Source: Ignisphaera sp. (GTDB taxonomy: Archaea > Thermoproteota > Thermoprotei_A > Sulfolobales > Ignisphaeraceae). From it: a stretch of DNA of 35,730 nt. The notes under the pieces were generated by a model. The model ran no database searches, was not told where the DNA came from, and saw only the letters and a program-made list of their open reading frames with translations. A program made the position numbers and the translations under genes. Each line of letters begins with the position of its first letter. The first letter of the stretch is position 1. Positions 1 to 7,891 of the stretch are shown here, one piece after another. The stretch is taken from positions 1 through 35,730 of the forward strand of contig JAPWTX010000016.1 of assembly GCA_028275825.1 (NCBI GenBank), in the 5' to 3' direction.

Positions 1-99
1 ACAGCCTCAATCTTTGCTGTTGCCAAAACCCTCATAGAGAGGCTCATAGACTATCAGCAACAACCAATTTCTGTTAGCAGAACTTATAAACTTTTCTAG
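1..99 (+). CDS. Possible 3' end of a truncated gene
   Basis: The frame is open from the first base to a TAG at 97-99, giving a 32-residue tail ending in RTYKLF. There is no start inside the window, so the gene would begin upstream. No family is recognised. The promoter of the next small gene lies over its last codons. A chance open frame of this length is quite possible, so confidence is low. Confidence 0.25.
   Translation, partial: TASIFAVAKTLIERLIDYQQQPISVSRTYKLF
84..92 (+). promoter_or_regulatory. TATA box for the 48-residue AbrB-like gene
   Basis: The sequence TTATAAAC lies about 30-35 bases before the ATG at 122, so transcription would start near 112. A GGTGG ribosome binding site at 113-117 is four bases before the start codon, which leaves a very short leader. 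Confidence 0.45.
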
Positions 100-121
100 T
101 TTTTATATTTTTGGTGGTTTC

Positions 122-268
122 ATGAGCCTAGTTTACATGTTCGAGGCATCAGTATCGAAATACTCTGGAAACAGAATAGTCCTATACCCACCAAAGGATT
201 ATCAGGAGAGGCTCAGGAAGTTCCATGGGAAGAAGGTTAAGGTGTTAGTAGTCATAGAAAGCAACTAG
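122..268 (+). CDS. Small AbrB-like (SpoVT/AbrB-fold) protein
   Basis: This 48-residue protein starts MSLVYMFEASVSKYSGNR and ends KKVKVLVVIESN. The layout (N-terminal strand, a 'GNRIVLYPP' turn, a charged helix, a final valine-rich strand) resembles the single swapped-hairpin AbrB fold of archaeal antitoxin-like DNA-binding proteins. The assignment comes from pattern only. The ATG is supported by GGTGG four bases upstream and a TATA box further up. No toxin gene such as a PIN-domain vapC follows; instead a degraded repeat begins ten bases after the stop. It may be an orphan antitoxin or a regulator carried with the neighbouring mobile-element remnant. Confidence 0.6.
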   Translation: MSLVYMFEASVSKYSGNRIVLYPPKDYQERLRKFHGKKVKVLVVIESN

Positions 269-276
269 CTCAAGTA

Positions 277-612
277 TTTACAGCTATTCACAAGTGTTTG
301 CAGTTGATGCAGACCCAGCTAAGGCTGTTACAGGACTGATGACGAGTTTAGATAGTTGTGAATAGCTGTAGATGCCTGGCTCTATAGAATAATGTTTAAA
401 CAGTTCTACACACCACTATAAACTCTCGGATGACCCGCTCTACGGCGACACAGAGAGACTCAGATGGGAGCCTCGTGGCGTTTGGCTCTACTGGGACCTG
501 TTGAGTGTGGGTGAGGACTGTGAGCCCATGAGGACCAGCCCCGCTAACAGAAGTACAAGTATTCAAGATACCACCAAGCACTGTCAGCGGGGAAATGCTT
601 GGGGTAGACTTC
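277..612 (-). repeat. Family A dispersed repeat, copy 1 (tnpB 3'-end-like remnant)
   Basis: From 321 to about 612 this stretch aligns base for base, at roughly 70 percent by eye, with 17865-18150. Shared blocks include CTCGTGGCGTT and AATGTTTAAA. Its left part, 277-321, matches 33896-33940 in 40 of 45 positions. A perfect 15-bp inverted repeat has arms at 279-293 and 356-370. Read on the minus strand, the frame contains a tail with GPHGLTVL and VPVEPNATRLPSES, a style I associate with C-termini of crenarchaeal IS200/IS605 TnpB proteins, which overlap the omega-RNA. No catalytic TnpB motif or zinc finger is present, so it is a fragment, a MITE-like copy or a standalone RNA. Confidence 0.55.
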
Positions 613-760
613 TCACTATCTAAGCATGCTCTGAAGATATAAATGAAATGAGATCGGAGTTCATAAACCCAATTCCCAACCATCAATTTCGAAAGAGCCT
701 TAACAAAAAATAGATATAACACTAAGCAAACATAGAGAGGACCCTACTATAAGATAAAAG

Positions 761-2230
761 TTAGCCAGGCAATTTTTTCTTTGTGTAATATGATCCTATG
801 ACTAGGTATAGTGGGAGGAATTCTAGTCTTCCTAAATACATAGCGGTAATTAATATAAGTTTTGCTGTGGGTGGGAGAGAGATGGATGTTATACCAACAG
901 ATAGCCCCACACAGGATAGTGCTGATGTTACTTCGAATAGAGAGTCTAGAAAGCTATAATTTGTTAGGTTACTTGTTATCAATATGAAGTATAGCGTTAA
1001 TGATAGCAGTAATAAGGTTATTGTATAGAGCACGATATAAGTCACAGCCGAGGTAATGGTATCTTCACCAAGTATTTCCTGCCCCAACCTCTTAACTATT
1101 ATCATGCCTTTTGGTAACACTGTTCTCTGAATATCCCATGCAATGGATTTTACTGCTATTACAATTCTCCGGGTCTTGATTCCACCAGCTGTAGAAAATG
1201 TTGCTCCGCCTATAACCATAGCTAATATTAAAATGATCTTCAATGCGTCTGGATATACATATATGTTACCAACTTGAAAACCTGTCGTTGTATACCCAGA
1301 GACTATATGATAAGCTACTATAGCAATATTCAAGTTAAACGCCTTGCCAAAGATTATAGCAAATATGAGTAGCAATGCAAAAATAGCAAAAAAGCCTCTC
1401 ACTTCAGGCGAGTCTATGAACCCCTTGAAACGCCCTTTAGATAAGTTATAAAGATCCTTAAAATTCAGTGCACCTATAACCATCACTATTGATGAGGCTA
1501 ATAGTGTTGCAGTCAAGCCTCTGAAGTACCAGTACCCAATATTTTGATCTTTTGATGACATGCCACCCGTTGCTATAGCTGTCATTGAATGTATAACTGC
1601 ATCTAGAGGTCCCATACCACTTAAAAATAGAATTAAACAACCTAACAACGTATATGCAGCATACATTGCAAACAAGTCGATCATAGATCTTCTAATTGTT
1701 GATACAAGTCTAGGTCCTCTCTCTATGGAATATATCCTAATTAGAGAGATGTGAAGATAAGGCAGAACAACACCTGCTACAACTACTGTTCCAAGCTCGC
1801 CAAGCCACTGAGTCAAGGCTCTCCAAATCAGTAAAACATATGGTGTGGCATCTAAATTGCTTAGAATTGTTAGACCTGTTCCCGAGAATCCACTAAAGGA
1901 TTCAAAGAAGGCGTCTAATAAATCTAATTTAAGTGTCGATAAATATATTATCGTTGAGGACAAGGGGACAGAAAGCCACACAAGAGATGCAGCAATCATT
2001 AAGTCGATGTAGTTTTCAATTACATTCTTTCTATTTGTGTATGCTATAGATGCCCATAAGAATAGTAGTAGTGAAACTGAGAAAAGATATTTAACAGTTA
2101 TTGAATAACCTTTAACATCACCCACAGTGCAGTAATATACAAAGAAGAGAATACCGTTTATAAATGCGAGAACCAGTATAGCTAGATTTATCTGAGCTAT
2201 AGCATAGATTACTGCCCGCACCCTCTTCAA
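761..2230 (-). CDS. trkH: TrkH/KtrB-family potassium transporter membrane subunit
   Basis: At 489 residues this has the usual TrkH length and is almost entirely hydrophobic helices. Four P-loop filter segments are visible in order: SGFSGTGLTIL, TAIATGGMSS, SGYTTTGFQVG and SALSCVGLSVG. The central G of each is the potassium filter residue of the superfamily. Also present are GGIKTRR and the C-terminal YLGRLEFLPL signature. It moves potassium across the cytoplasmic membrane, normally gated by a cytoplasmic TrkA/KtrA ring. A TrkA-like gene sits far away at 16045-16680, not beside it. The start shown is a TTG; a GTG three codons later is possible. The gene stands alone, facing a degraded repeat. 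Confidence 0.93.
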   Translation of the reverse strand: MKRVRAVIYAIAQINLAILVLAFINGILFFVYYCTVGDVKGYSITVKYLFSVSLLLFLWASIAYTNRKNVIENYIDLMIAASLVWLSVPLSSTIIYLSTLKLDLLDAFFESFSGFSGTGLTILSNLDATPYVLLIWRALTQWLGELGTVVVAGVVLPYLHISLIRIYSIERGPRLVSTIRRSMIDLFAMYAAYTLLGCLILFLSGMGPLDAVIHSMTAIATGGMSSKDQNIGYWYFRGLTATLLASSIVMVIGALNFKDLYNLSKGRFKGFIDSPEVRGFFAIFALLLIFAIIFGKAFNLNIAIVAYHIVSGYTTTGFQVGNIYVYPDALKIILILAMVIGGATFSTAGGIKTRRIVIAVKSIAWDIQRTVLPKGMIIVKRLGQEILGEDTITSAVTYIVLYTITLLLLSLTLYFILITSNLTNYSFLDSLFEVTSALSCVGLSVGITSISLPPTAKLILITAMYLGRLEFLPLYLVIGSYYTKKKLPG

Positions 2231-2288
2231 AAAGAATGCCCCTATTTAACACTAGATGCACTATGATGTAAACATTAAAAGGTTGTTG

Positions 2289-2696
2289 CTACTCTGTTGG
2301 TATGAATTTAATTCCATAGATTATTATACCCTCATCTGACTCTTCCCATATCCTTCTAAGAGTGGCTTCCACAGACATACCTATATATACTTCTTCAGGA
2401 TTTACATCGGTTAAAGTTGATACTACCTTTACCCCATTTTCAAGTTCTATTAAGGCCACTATAATCGGTGCTTGGTGTCTAAAACCTTCTGGAACTCCAT
2501 GCTCTATAGCAAAACTGAGTACCTTGCCCCTCTTAGGCAATTCTGTTTTTTCGACTTCTAAGCAACCACAGTAAGGGCATGCCGTTTTTGGTGGGTAGAA
2601 TAATTTGCCACATCTTTTGCACCTCCCCCCCTCTAACCTATATCTAGCATTTTTTTCCCTCCAAACTCTAGCTGGAGATATCTTCATGCACATCAC
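2289..2696 (-). CDS. DUF35 OB-fold/zinc-ribbon acyl-CoA-associated protein
   Basis: This 135-residue protein has a rubredoxin-like zinc ribbon (RCKRCGKLFYPP then CPYCG) at residues 24-45, followed by an OB-fold half. This is the layout of the DUF35 family (ChsH2-like), which pairs with thiolases and forms a channel that passes CoA intermediates. The frame opens with GTG overlapping the thiolase stop, and ATG codons follow immediately; AGGTG in the thiolase end could serve as ribosome binding site for the inner ATG at 2687. The overlap implies translational coupling with the upstream thiolase, as in archaeal mevalonate-pathway operons. HMG-CoA synthase, the usual third partner, is not in this window. 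Confidence 0.88.
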   Translation of the reverse strand: MMCMKISPARVWREKNARYRLEGGRCKRCGKLFYPPKTACPYCGCLEVEKTELPKRGKVLSFAIEHGVPEGFRHQAPIIVALIELENGVKVVSTLTDVNPEEVYIGMSVEATLRRIWEESDEGIIIYGIKFIPTE

Positions 2697-3844
2697 CTCT
2701 TCAAGATGATTATTGAAGTCAAGGTGGCAACTCCACCAGTATTCATAGCTGCACCTATTTCAGCTTTACTTATCTTCACACCTGGAAAATCTCCCCTCAG
2801 CTGCATGACCACTTCTGCTACCTGATACACTCCTGTAGCACCTACAGGATGACCCCTAGCCTTTAGACCACCACTAAGATTTAATGAGGGTTTATCGCCA
2901 GCCACAAACCTCCCTTCCCTAATCAGTTTCCAAGCCTCTCCAAAACTAGCAAAACCCATACCTTCAATAGATAACAAAGCCGTTATGGTGAACGCATCAT
3001 GGATTTCTGCAACATCTATTTGCTTAGGCTCTATACCAGCCATTTTATACGCTTTCTCACTTGCAACAACTATGCTAATAGGCTTTAACAAGTCTTCTCT
3101 TGATGCAAGATCTAAACCATCGCTACCTAAGCCAACTCCAGCAACTTGTATTGGTGTATCAGTAAGCTTCCTAACAACATCCTCTGAAGTTAGTAAAACT
3201 GCAGCAGCACCATCACCTATCGGTGCAGAGTCCATGAGCCTGATAGGATCCGCTATCACAGCTGACTTCATCACATCCTCAACTGTTATTCTGTTTCTCA
3301 GCTGTGCATATGGATTTTGAGAGCCGTGTTCATGCATTCTCACAGGCCACAGAGCTAGATCTTCTCTTTTTGCTTCATACTTATGCATGTAAAGCCTCAT
3401 AGCAAGGGCATTAAGTGCTGCAAAACTAGCACCATATATCGCTTCGTGCTCAAAATCTGATGCCTGTGCTAAAGCTAAAGTTACTACGCTTGTTGGGTAG
3501 TCAGACATTTTTTCTACTCCCACGACCAGTACTTGGTCATAAAGACCAGAAGCTATAAGAGCATATCCTGCAGCGATGGCGTGACCTCCACTTCCACACG
3601 CAGCCTCTACTTTAAAACCTCCCTTACCTCTAAGCCCAACAGCATCTGTAACAACAGCAGCAAGAGAGTCTTGCTGATACAGCGAACTGCTCATCATGTT
3701 GCCTACAACTATTGCTTGAGGGCTATACTCCTTAACATCGTTCAACAGATTTTTAACAGCTAAGTATACAAGTTCTTGGAACCCTTTATCATAATGCCTA
3801 TCAACCTTAGTCATTCCAACTCCAGCTACATACACTCTTCTCAA
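2693..3844 (-). CDS. Thiolase, acetyl-CoA C-acyltransferase family
   Basis: At 383 residues it fits the archaeal/SCP2-type thiolase group. The nucleophilic cysteine is C83 in VEAACGSGGHA, and the conserved late block is GGLKARGHPVGATG. The segment where classical thiolases carry a second cysteine reads AAMNTGG, as is usual for this group. It probably condenses two acetyl-CoA into acetoacetyl-CoA for isoprenoid lipids; a role in fatty-acid breakdown cannot be excluded. The TTG start at 3842-3844 is supported by GGTGA at 3851-3856. The gene is followed by an overlapping DUF35 partner, so the two form one transcription unit. Confidence 0.92.
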   Translation of the reverse strand: MRRVYVAGVGMTKVDRHYDKGFQELVYLAVKNLLNDVKEYSPQAIVVGNMMSSSLYQQDSLAAVVTDAVGLRGKGGFKVEAACGSGGHAIAAGYALIASGLYDQVLVVGVEKMSDYPTSVVTLALAQASDFEHEAIYGASFAALNALAMRLYMHKYEAKREDLALWPVRMHEHGSQNPYAQLRNRITVEDVMKSAVIADPIRLMDSAPIGDGAAAVLLTSEDVVRKLTDTPIQVAGVGLGSDGLDLASREDLLKPISIVVASEKAYKMAGIEPKQIDVAEIHDAFTITALLSIEGMGFASFGEAWKLIREGRFVAGDKPSLNLSGGLKARGHPVGATGVYQVAEVVMQLRGDFPGVKISKAEIGAAMNTGGVATLTSIIILKR

Positions 3845-3880
3845 CTCTAATCACCCAATAGCGAAATTGCTTTGAAGGGG

Positions 3881-3890
3881 CTATATAAAG
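3881..3890 (-). promoter_or_regulatory. TATA box and short leader for the thiolase/DUF35 operon
   Basis: On the minus strand CTTTATATAG is centred about 40 bases before the TTG start, putting transcription start near 3858. This leaves a leader of roughly a dozen bases that carries the GGTGA ribosome binding site at 3851-3856. Confidence 0.5.
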
Positions 3891-3977
3891 CATATTTTCC
3901 TGTCTAGAAAATACAGTATATAGATGACTTCAGTCATGCCCACTGAGAGATGATGAGTATCGGGGTACAGGAACTCT

Positions 3978-5123
3978 ATGACGGAGTATAGAAAGTTCTT
4001 TTGGAGCTACATAAGACCAGATGCTGTTACTGCTTTGCATAAAGATATATTCAAAAAGACCCTTAGCTGGTATTATGCAGTTTTACTAGAGGATTACCCA
4101 GCAAAATTCCATATAGCTAAAGCTGTTGAGGTACCTAGGGATATAAAGTTTGAAGGCTGTGATATAGAGTGCTTGTGGGGGGTTCACAGAGAGCTTGAAA
4201 AAAGCTTTGTATCGCTGTGGAATGAAGTTAAAAAGAGCCAGCTAAAATTTAACGAATTTAAGAAGATGTATGGCGAATCATCAGAAAATTTTGTAGATGT
4301 TAAGATTAAGATAGCTTATAGTATGCTGAGGAATTGCAAGTTCTGTGAATGGAGATGTGGTGTTGATAGAATTAGTGGAAGAGCTGGTACTTGCAGACTG
4401 AGCCTGAAGAGCTATATTCACAGCTGGTTTCTCCACATAGGAGAAGAGGCCCCTTTGGTGCCAAGCGGCACAATATTTTATGGAAGTTGCAATTTTAGAT
4501 GTGTTTTTTGCCAAAATTGGGAGATTTCTCAGGAAAACCCAGTTGGAGGTATAGAGGTCGATTCCAAGCAATTAGCATTGATACAAAAAGAGCTAAAACA
4601 TGATGGTGCTAGAAATATAAATCATGTTGGTGGCGAGCCTACGCCTAATCTTCATAATATATTAGAAAGCTTAAGATATTTAAATATCAACATTGCACAG
4701 CTTTGGAATAGTAACTTCTACATGAGTTCAGAAGCTATGGAGCTGCTAAAACACGTCATAGACATATGGTTACCTGATTTCAAATATGGTAACAATAGCT
4801 GCGCCCTAAGGCTTTCAAAGATACCCAGATATGTTGATATTGTTGGGAGAAATCATAAAATTGCTGTTGAGTGGGGAGATATGATAATAAGACACCTCGT
4901 TTTACCAAATCATGTAGAGTGCTGCTCTAAAAAAGTATTGAAGTGGATTGCTGACAACCTACCGAAGGAAAGGGTTTTAGTCAATATAATGGATCAGTAT
5001 CGCCCAGAATACAAAGCCTATGAATATGAGGATATCGCAAGAAGACCTTATGCAGAGGAACTAGAGGAGGTATACAGCTATGCCGAAAGCCTAGGCCTGC
5101 TGTGGAAAGATATATCTCACTAA
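3978..5123 (+). CDS. PflX-type radical SAM protein (COG1313)
   Basis: This 381-residue protein has the radical SAM cluster C171-x3-C175-x2-C178 in SCNFRCVFCQNWEISQ, as in PflX/PflA-like activases. It is preceded by a cysteine set (C120, C123, C127, C139) in RNCKFCEWRCGVDR and GTC, usual in this group and probably binding a second cluster or zinc. A glycine-rich HVGGEPTPNL follows and matches the SAM-contacting GGEP motif. The N-terminal 110 residues are extra compared with short PflX proteins. No glycyl-radical enzyme lies nearby, so the substrate is unknown. The start is an ATG preceded by AGGA at about seven bases. It is divergent from the thiolase operon. Confidence 0.85.
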   Translation: MTEYRKFFWSYIRPDAVTALHKDIFKKTLSWYYAVLLEDYPAKFHIAKAVEVPRDIKFEGCDIECLWGVHRELEKSFVSLWNEVKKSQLKFNEFKKMYGESSENFVDVKIKIAYSMLRNCKFCEWRCGVDRISGRAGTCRLSLKSYIHSWFLHIGEEAPLVPSGTIFYGSCNFRCVFCQNWEISQENPVGGIEVDSKQLALIQKELKHDGARNINHVGGEPTPNLHNILESLRYLNINIAQLWNSNFYMSSEAMELLKHVIDIWLPDFKYGNNSCALRLSKIPRYVDIVGRNHKIAVEWGDMIIRHLVLPNHVECCSKKVLKWIADNLPKERVLVNIMDQYRPEYKAYEYEDIARRPYAEELEEVYSYAESLGLLWKDISH

Positions 5124-5500
5124 AAACTATTCCATACTAGTAATGAGGTTTTAAAAGAGTAAGAGCTAATCATTAAACATTATTAGCTATTGTTTAGAGA
5201 TAGACCTGCTACTTAAATACTAAGCAGCTTCACTACATATACCTTGGGTAAGTGCAAGTAAAGTTTAGCAACATTTTAAAGCATTACTCTAATCCCATAG
5301 TCCAAGATACGATATTCGAGTTCTGTAACAATGGATAGCTTCTTTGGAGGATTTTAAATAGCAAAGTTTTTGTAAGGTACTTTGAAAAGAGATCACCTAG
5401 GCTAGATTCGCCAAACGCATTAACAAATTTTACAGTAAGATTAAGATATAGAAATCTGAATGCAAGATCAGTCTATACCTCTATAGCGTTCTATAACAAG

Positions 5501-5704
5501 TTAGAGTATCTGACCTCCTCCCCACCCTAAAGGGCTATGGTTCCTGCTAGTGCGGGGAGGTGGGGCTACATTCCCCTGTTTCCGGTATTCAATCCCGGGC
5601 CTGGTCTCCAGCCCATCACCCCTATCCATTGGACTCGGAGCTATGGGTAAACTGTTGATCATTGCCAGCGACTCAGAGAATTTAATGCTCATCACCAAGA
5701 GCAA
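5501..5704 (-). mobile_element. tnpB 3'-end/omega-RNA-like remnant of an IS200/IS605 element
   Basis: Near the left edge the plus strand reads CTCCTCCCCACCCTAAAGGG, the reverse complement of the 'CCCTTTAGGGNGGGGAGGAG' type of right end common after archaeal tnpB genes. On the minus strand a 67-codon frame ends with APPPRTSRNHSPLGWGGGQ, which looks like the low-complexity C-terminal tail of TnpB translated through the omega-RNA scaffold. GC content is clearly higher than in the flanks. No RuvC motif or TnpA is present, so it is a remnant or a MITE-like unit. The assignment rests on remembered family patterns. Confidence 0.55.
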
Positions 5705-5734
5705 TCAAAATATAGAAAACTCATAATCTTTTCC

Positions 5735-5815
5735 TTCAACCCCACCCTGAAAAGCAAGGGCTTTTAACAACTAAAAGCCCTTGCATTCTAAAGTGCTCAA
5801 TATTTTGTAGTGTTT
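5735..5815. repeat. Hairpin repeat (family C), copy 1
   Basis: CCCCACCCTGAAAAG at 5740-5754 echoes the CCCCACCCTAAAGG of the element to its left. It runs into a perfect 13-bp inverted repeat, GCAAGGGCTTTTA at 5754-5766 and its complement at 5772-5784, with a five-base loop. The bases from 5772 to 5815 (TAAAAGCCC through TAGTGTTT) recur on the opposite strand at 9114-9161 with about five differences. The hairpin could be the subterminal palindrome read by a TnpA-type transposase, or a terminator-like structure. Confidence 0.55.
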
Positions 5816-5985
5816 AAAGTCTCTTCGTAGCCCTAAAAAGACTTAAGCAACCTTATCAATGGAAACAGCTCTGTTCTTAAGGATAGGGGTTTTCAAAGAA
5901 CTTGAATTATAACTCTTTAATAGTGTTATTCTGTTATGGTTTATAACTTATGGTGATATTCTTATAGTGGGAGGTATTGTGTTGA

Positions 5986-7263
5986 TCAAATAGAGACTTT
6001 GTAAATGTTTTCTGCGTTTTTATGTAGAGCTGCATGCGCTATTTCAATAGCTAGGCTTTTGTCTATGTAGCCTTCGAGAATCAGCTCTGTAAGTACGTGT
6101 GCTAGCTGTTTCTTAGCTAAGGTGGCTTTTCCATATACCCAGTCTGCAACATAGGCGTCGCTAAAGAATCCATTGAATTTGTTGTATGGAAGCATTTCTA
6201 GTCTGATTCTAATATAGTCTCTTATTATTGTCTGATACATTGAATACCACCAGTAGCCAGATACATATACATTGTGATAGTTTTTTGCTATTACTGTAGT
6301 TGGATGCAGTAGCCTTGCATCAGCTATGAATATATCAAATTTTACATCAGGATATATTGCAAATAGTTGGGCAAGATTTAGCAACTGATCGTCTTTTGAG
6401 TGTGTAATTGCGTAGTCTGGTGGTGCAGCACCAGATACAGGTCTTTCAACGCCTAGCATAAATTGGAAAACCTTCTTATGCTCATTACATAAGTCAAGGA
6501 ACTTCATTAAAATATATGATGAAAGTAAGCTCTTCGGATTTTCTGCAAGGAATCCTCTCTGCATCAAATCTTTTAAATATAGCGAGATCTCAGAGGGCTT
6601 CACTGATCTATAAACCTCCTCGGGCAATGGACTCAGGGCTATAGCTACAACATCCTCTGAAAATCTTTTAAATAACGACTCTATAGCTAGATCCAATTCC
6701 TCAACACTTGAAATTTCAAAGCCTGTTAATCTCCCTAAGCTCTGCAGACTATCCTTGCTCAAGTAGCTAACTAGGTTATCTATCCTAAGAACTCCTACAA
6801 AAACCTCCCTGTTATACCCCTTAACCTCAGAAAATGGAGAAAGAGTTAAAAACGATTTTCCAACCTTAGACTCCTTGATAAGCACCTCAAAAGCTCTTGA
6901 CTCATTATTTGCAGAAGATTCTAATACCTTAACAACATCACGCCAATTATTCTCATCAATAGCCCTTATATCCAATCCATGTAGACGACTCAGTATCTGC
7001 CTTAAGCACCAAAATGTAGCTGTATTCCTTATATATCTGAGGTAGGGCAGTGCATAGAGAAGTTTATCTAAACCCTTCCTCTTTTCAAACTCTTTTCTGC
7101 TCATACCTGCTGATACTAGTTCTGTAACGATATAATGATAGAAGATAATATCTTCAAACCCTGAATGAGATAGCTTTAGCGGATTTAAATGCTCATGAAC
7201 ATCAATTAAAGGAATATTTTCAATCTCTCCATACATCTCCAAAAACAGTTCTGAAAAATTCAT
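5986..7263 (-). CDS. Divergent uronate isomerase-like amidohydrolase
   Basis: This 425-residue protein begins near residue 19 with PLIDVHEHLNP, the D-x-H-x-H metal motif of uronate isomerase (UxaC) and related amidohydrolases. Later parts follow the UxaC order: HPTTVIAKNYHNVYVSGYWW, then FFSDAYVADW, whose aspartate is the metal ligand on the last strand. Two residues I expect in true UxaC differ: the mid-protein histidine of the QxHxG block reads QFMLG, and the arginine after the catalytic aspartate is a tyrosine. It is also shorter than the usual 460-470 residues. No other hexuronate genes are near, so the substrate is open. Confidence 0.72.
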   Translation of the reverse strand: MNFSELFLEMYGEIENIPLIDVHEHLNPLKLSHSGFEDIIFYHYIVTELVSAGMSRKEFEKRKGLDKLLYALPYLRYIRNTATFWCLRQILSRLHGLDIRAIDENNWRDVVKVLESSANNESRAFEVLIKESKVGKSFLTLSPFSEVKGYNREVFVGVLRIDNLVSYLSKDSLQSLGRLTGFEISSVEELDLAIESLFKRFSEDVVAIALSPLPEEVYRSVKPSEISLYLKDLMQRGFLAENPKSLLSSYILMKFLDLCNEHKKVFQFMLGVERPVSGAAPPDYAITHSKDDQLLNLAQLFAIYPDVKFDIFIADARLLHPTTVIAKNYHNVYVSGYWWYSMYQTIIRDYIRIRLEMLPYNKFNGFFSDAYVADWVYGKATLAKKQLAHVLTELILEGYIDKSLAIEIAHAALHKNAENIYKVSI

Positions 7264-7297
7264 ATAACAATTCCCTTATACCATAAAAAATGGCTAG

Positions 7298-7307
7298 GAT
7301 ATTTAAA
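7298..7307 (-). promoter_or_regulatory. TATA box for the uronate isomerase-like gene
   Basis: The minus strand reads GTTTAAATATCC about 40 bases before the ATG at 7263, which predicts transcription start near 7273-7278 and a leader of only about ten bases with no clear ribosome binding site. Confidence 0.45.
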
Positions 7308-7433
7308 CACTAATGAAACATATACAAAGATGTGGTGAAAGAGCCTTTAGCTGTTGTTTTTAGATTTCATATAGTTTTATACACCCTCCGGTGGCTGATG
7401 ATTAATTAAATTATTAATTCTATAAACTATAAA

Positions 7434-7443
7434 CTTTAAATAA
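7434..7443 (+). promoter_or_regulatory. TATA box for the metallopeptidase/coiled-coil/DUF429 operon
   Basis: CTTTAAATAA is followed after about 25 bases by the predicted transcription start near 7466 and by GTAGAGG just before the ATG at 7493. This is the only promoter-like site before the three overlapping genes. Confidence 0.4.
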
Positions 7444-7492
7444 ATACATATGTCTGCACAGACCTAGAAACAACGTGTAGAGGCCTTTGTTA

Positions 7493-7891
7493 ATGCATCG
7501 CAACAAGTTTTATTATGATGATACCTTATCCATGCTTGTTAAAGATATTGTCTTTACTTTGAGGGATTTCTTTCCAAATGTTGATGTAGATAAAGTGAAG
7601 GTTGTTGTGTGTAGAGATTGCAGGTCTAAGGCTGTTGCCAGAATATATATGCTTCCTTCTGTACTGAGGTTTGCCTTAGGCTTAGAGCCTATATATGTAA
7701 TAGAGGTTATAGAGGGAAACTTCTTTGCACTTTCTGAAAGTAATAGAGTTAAGGTTTTGCTACATGAACTTCTTCACATTCCCAAAAGCTTTTCTGGTGG
7801 GCTTAGACCACATGGGAGGTATGTTAATAACCTTACTGTTGAAAAGCTTTACCATGAATATATAAAGAGAAAAGGTGCTGAACTAACTTAG
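7493..7891 (+). CDS. Predicted small zinc metallopeptidase (HELLH)
   Basis: About 132 residues from ATG 7493; a TTG at 7487 is also in frame, but AGAGG lies nine bases before the ATG. The key motif is VLLHELLHIPKSF at residues 88-100, an HExxH zinc site, and SGGLRPHGR follows with a possible third histidine ligand. This matches the compact phage-type or DUF-type putative metallopeptidases common in archaea. A CRDC pair near residue 40 may bind another metal. There is no signal peptide, so it should act in the cytoplasm. The stop overlaps the start of the coiled-coil gene by one base. Substrate unknown. Confidence 0.72.
   Translation: MHRNKFYYDDTLSMLVKDIVFTLRDFFPNVDVDKVKVVVCRDCRSKAVARIYMLPSVLRFALGLEPIYVIEVIEGNFFALSESNRVKVLLHELLHIPKSFSGGLRPHGRYVNNLTVEKLYHEYIKRKGAELT

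Larger units (their letters stand above)
5124..5985. other. Gene-free gap with IS200/IS605-like end sequences
   Basis: No supported protein gene lies here. 5124-5500 is AT-rich with nothing recognisable. 5501-5704 and 5735-5815 carry the sequences described separately. 5816-5985 holds nothing I can support. Confidence 0.6.

Noticed and set aside
396-722. A 108-codon minus-strand frame as an intact gene
   Set aside because: Only its second half resembles a TnpB tail, copy 2 of the repeat is interrupted there, and no TnpB catalytic motif exists. Treated as part of repeat A.
3945-3980. A possible C/D-box small RNA starting at ATGATGA near 3951
   Set aside because: No matching D box or second motif pair follows at the expected spacing; the site is just the leader of the radical SAM gene.
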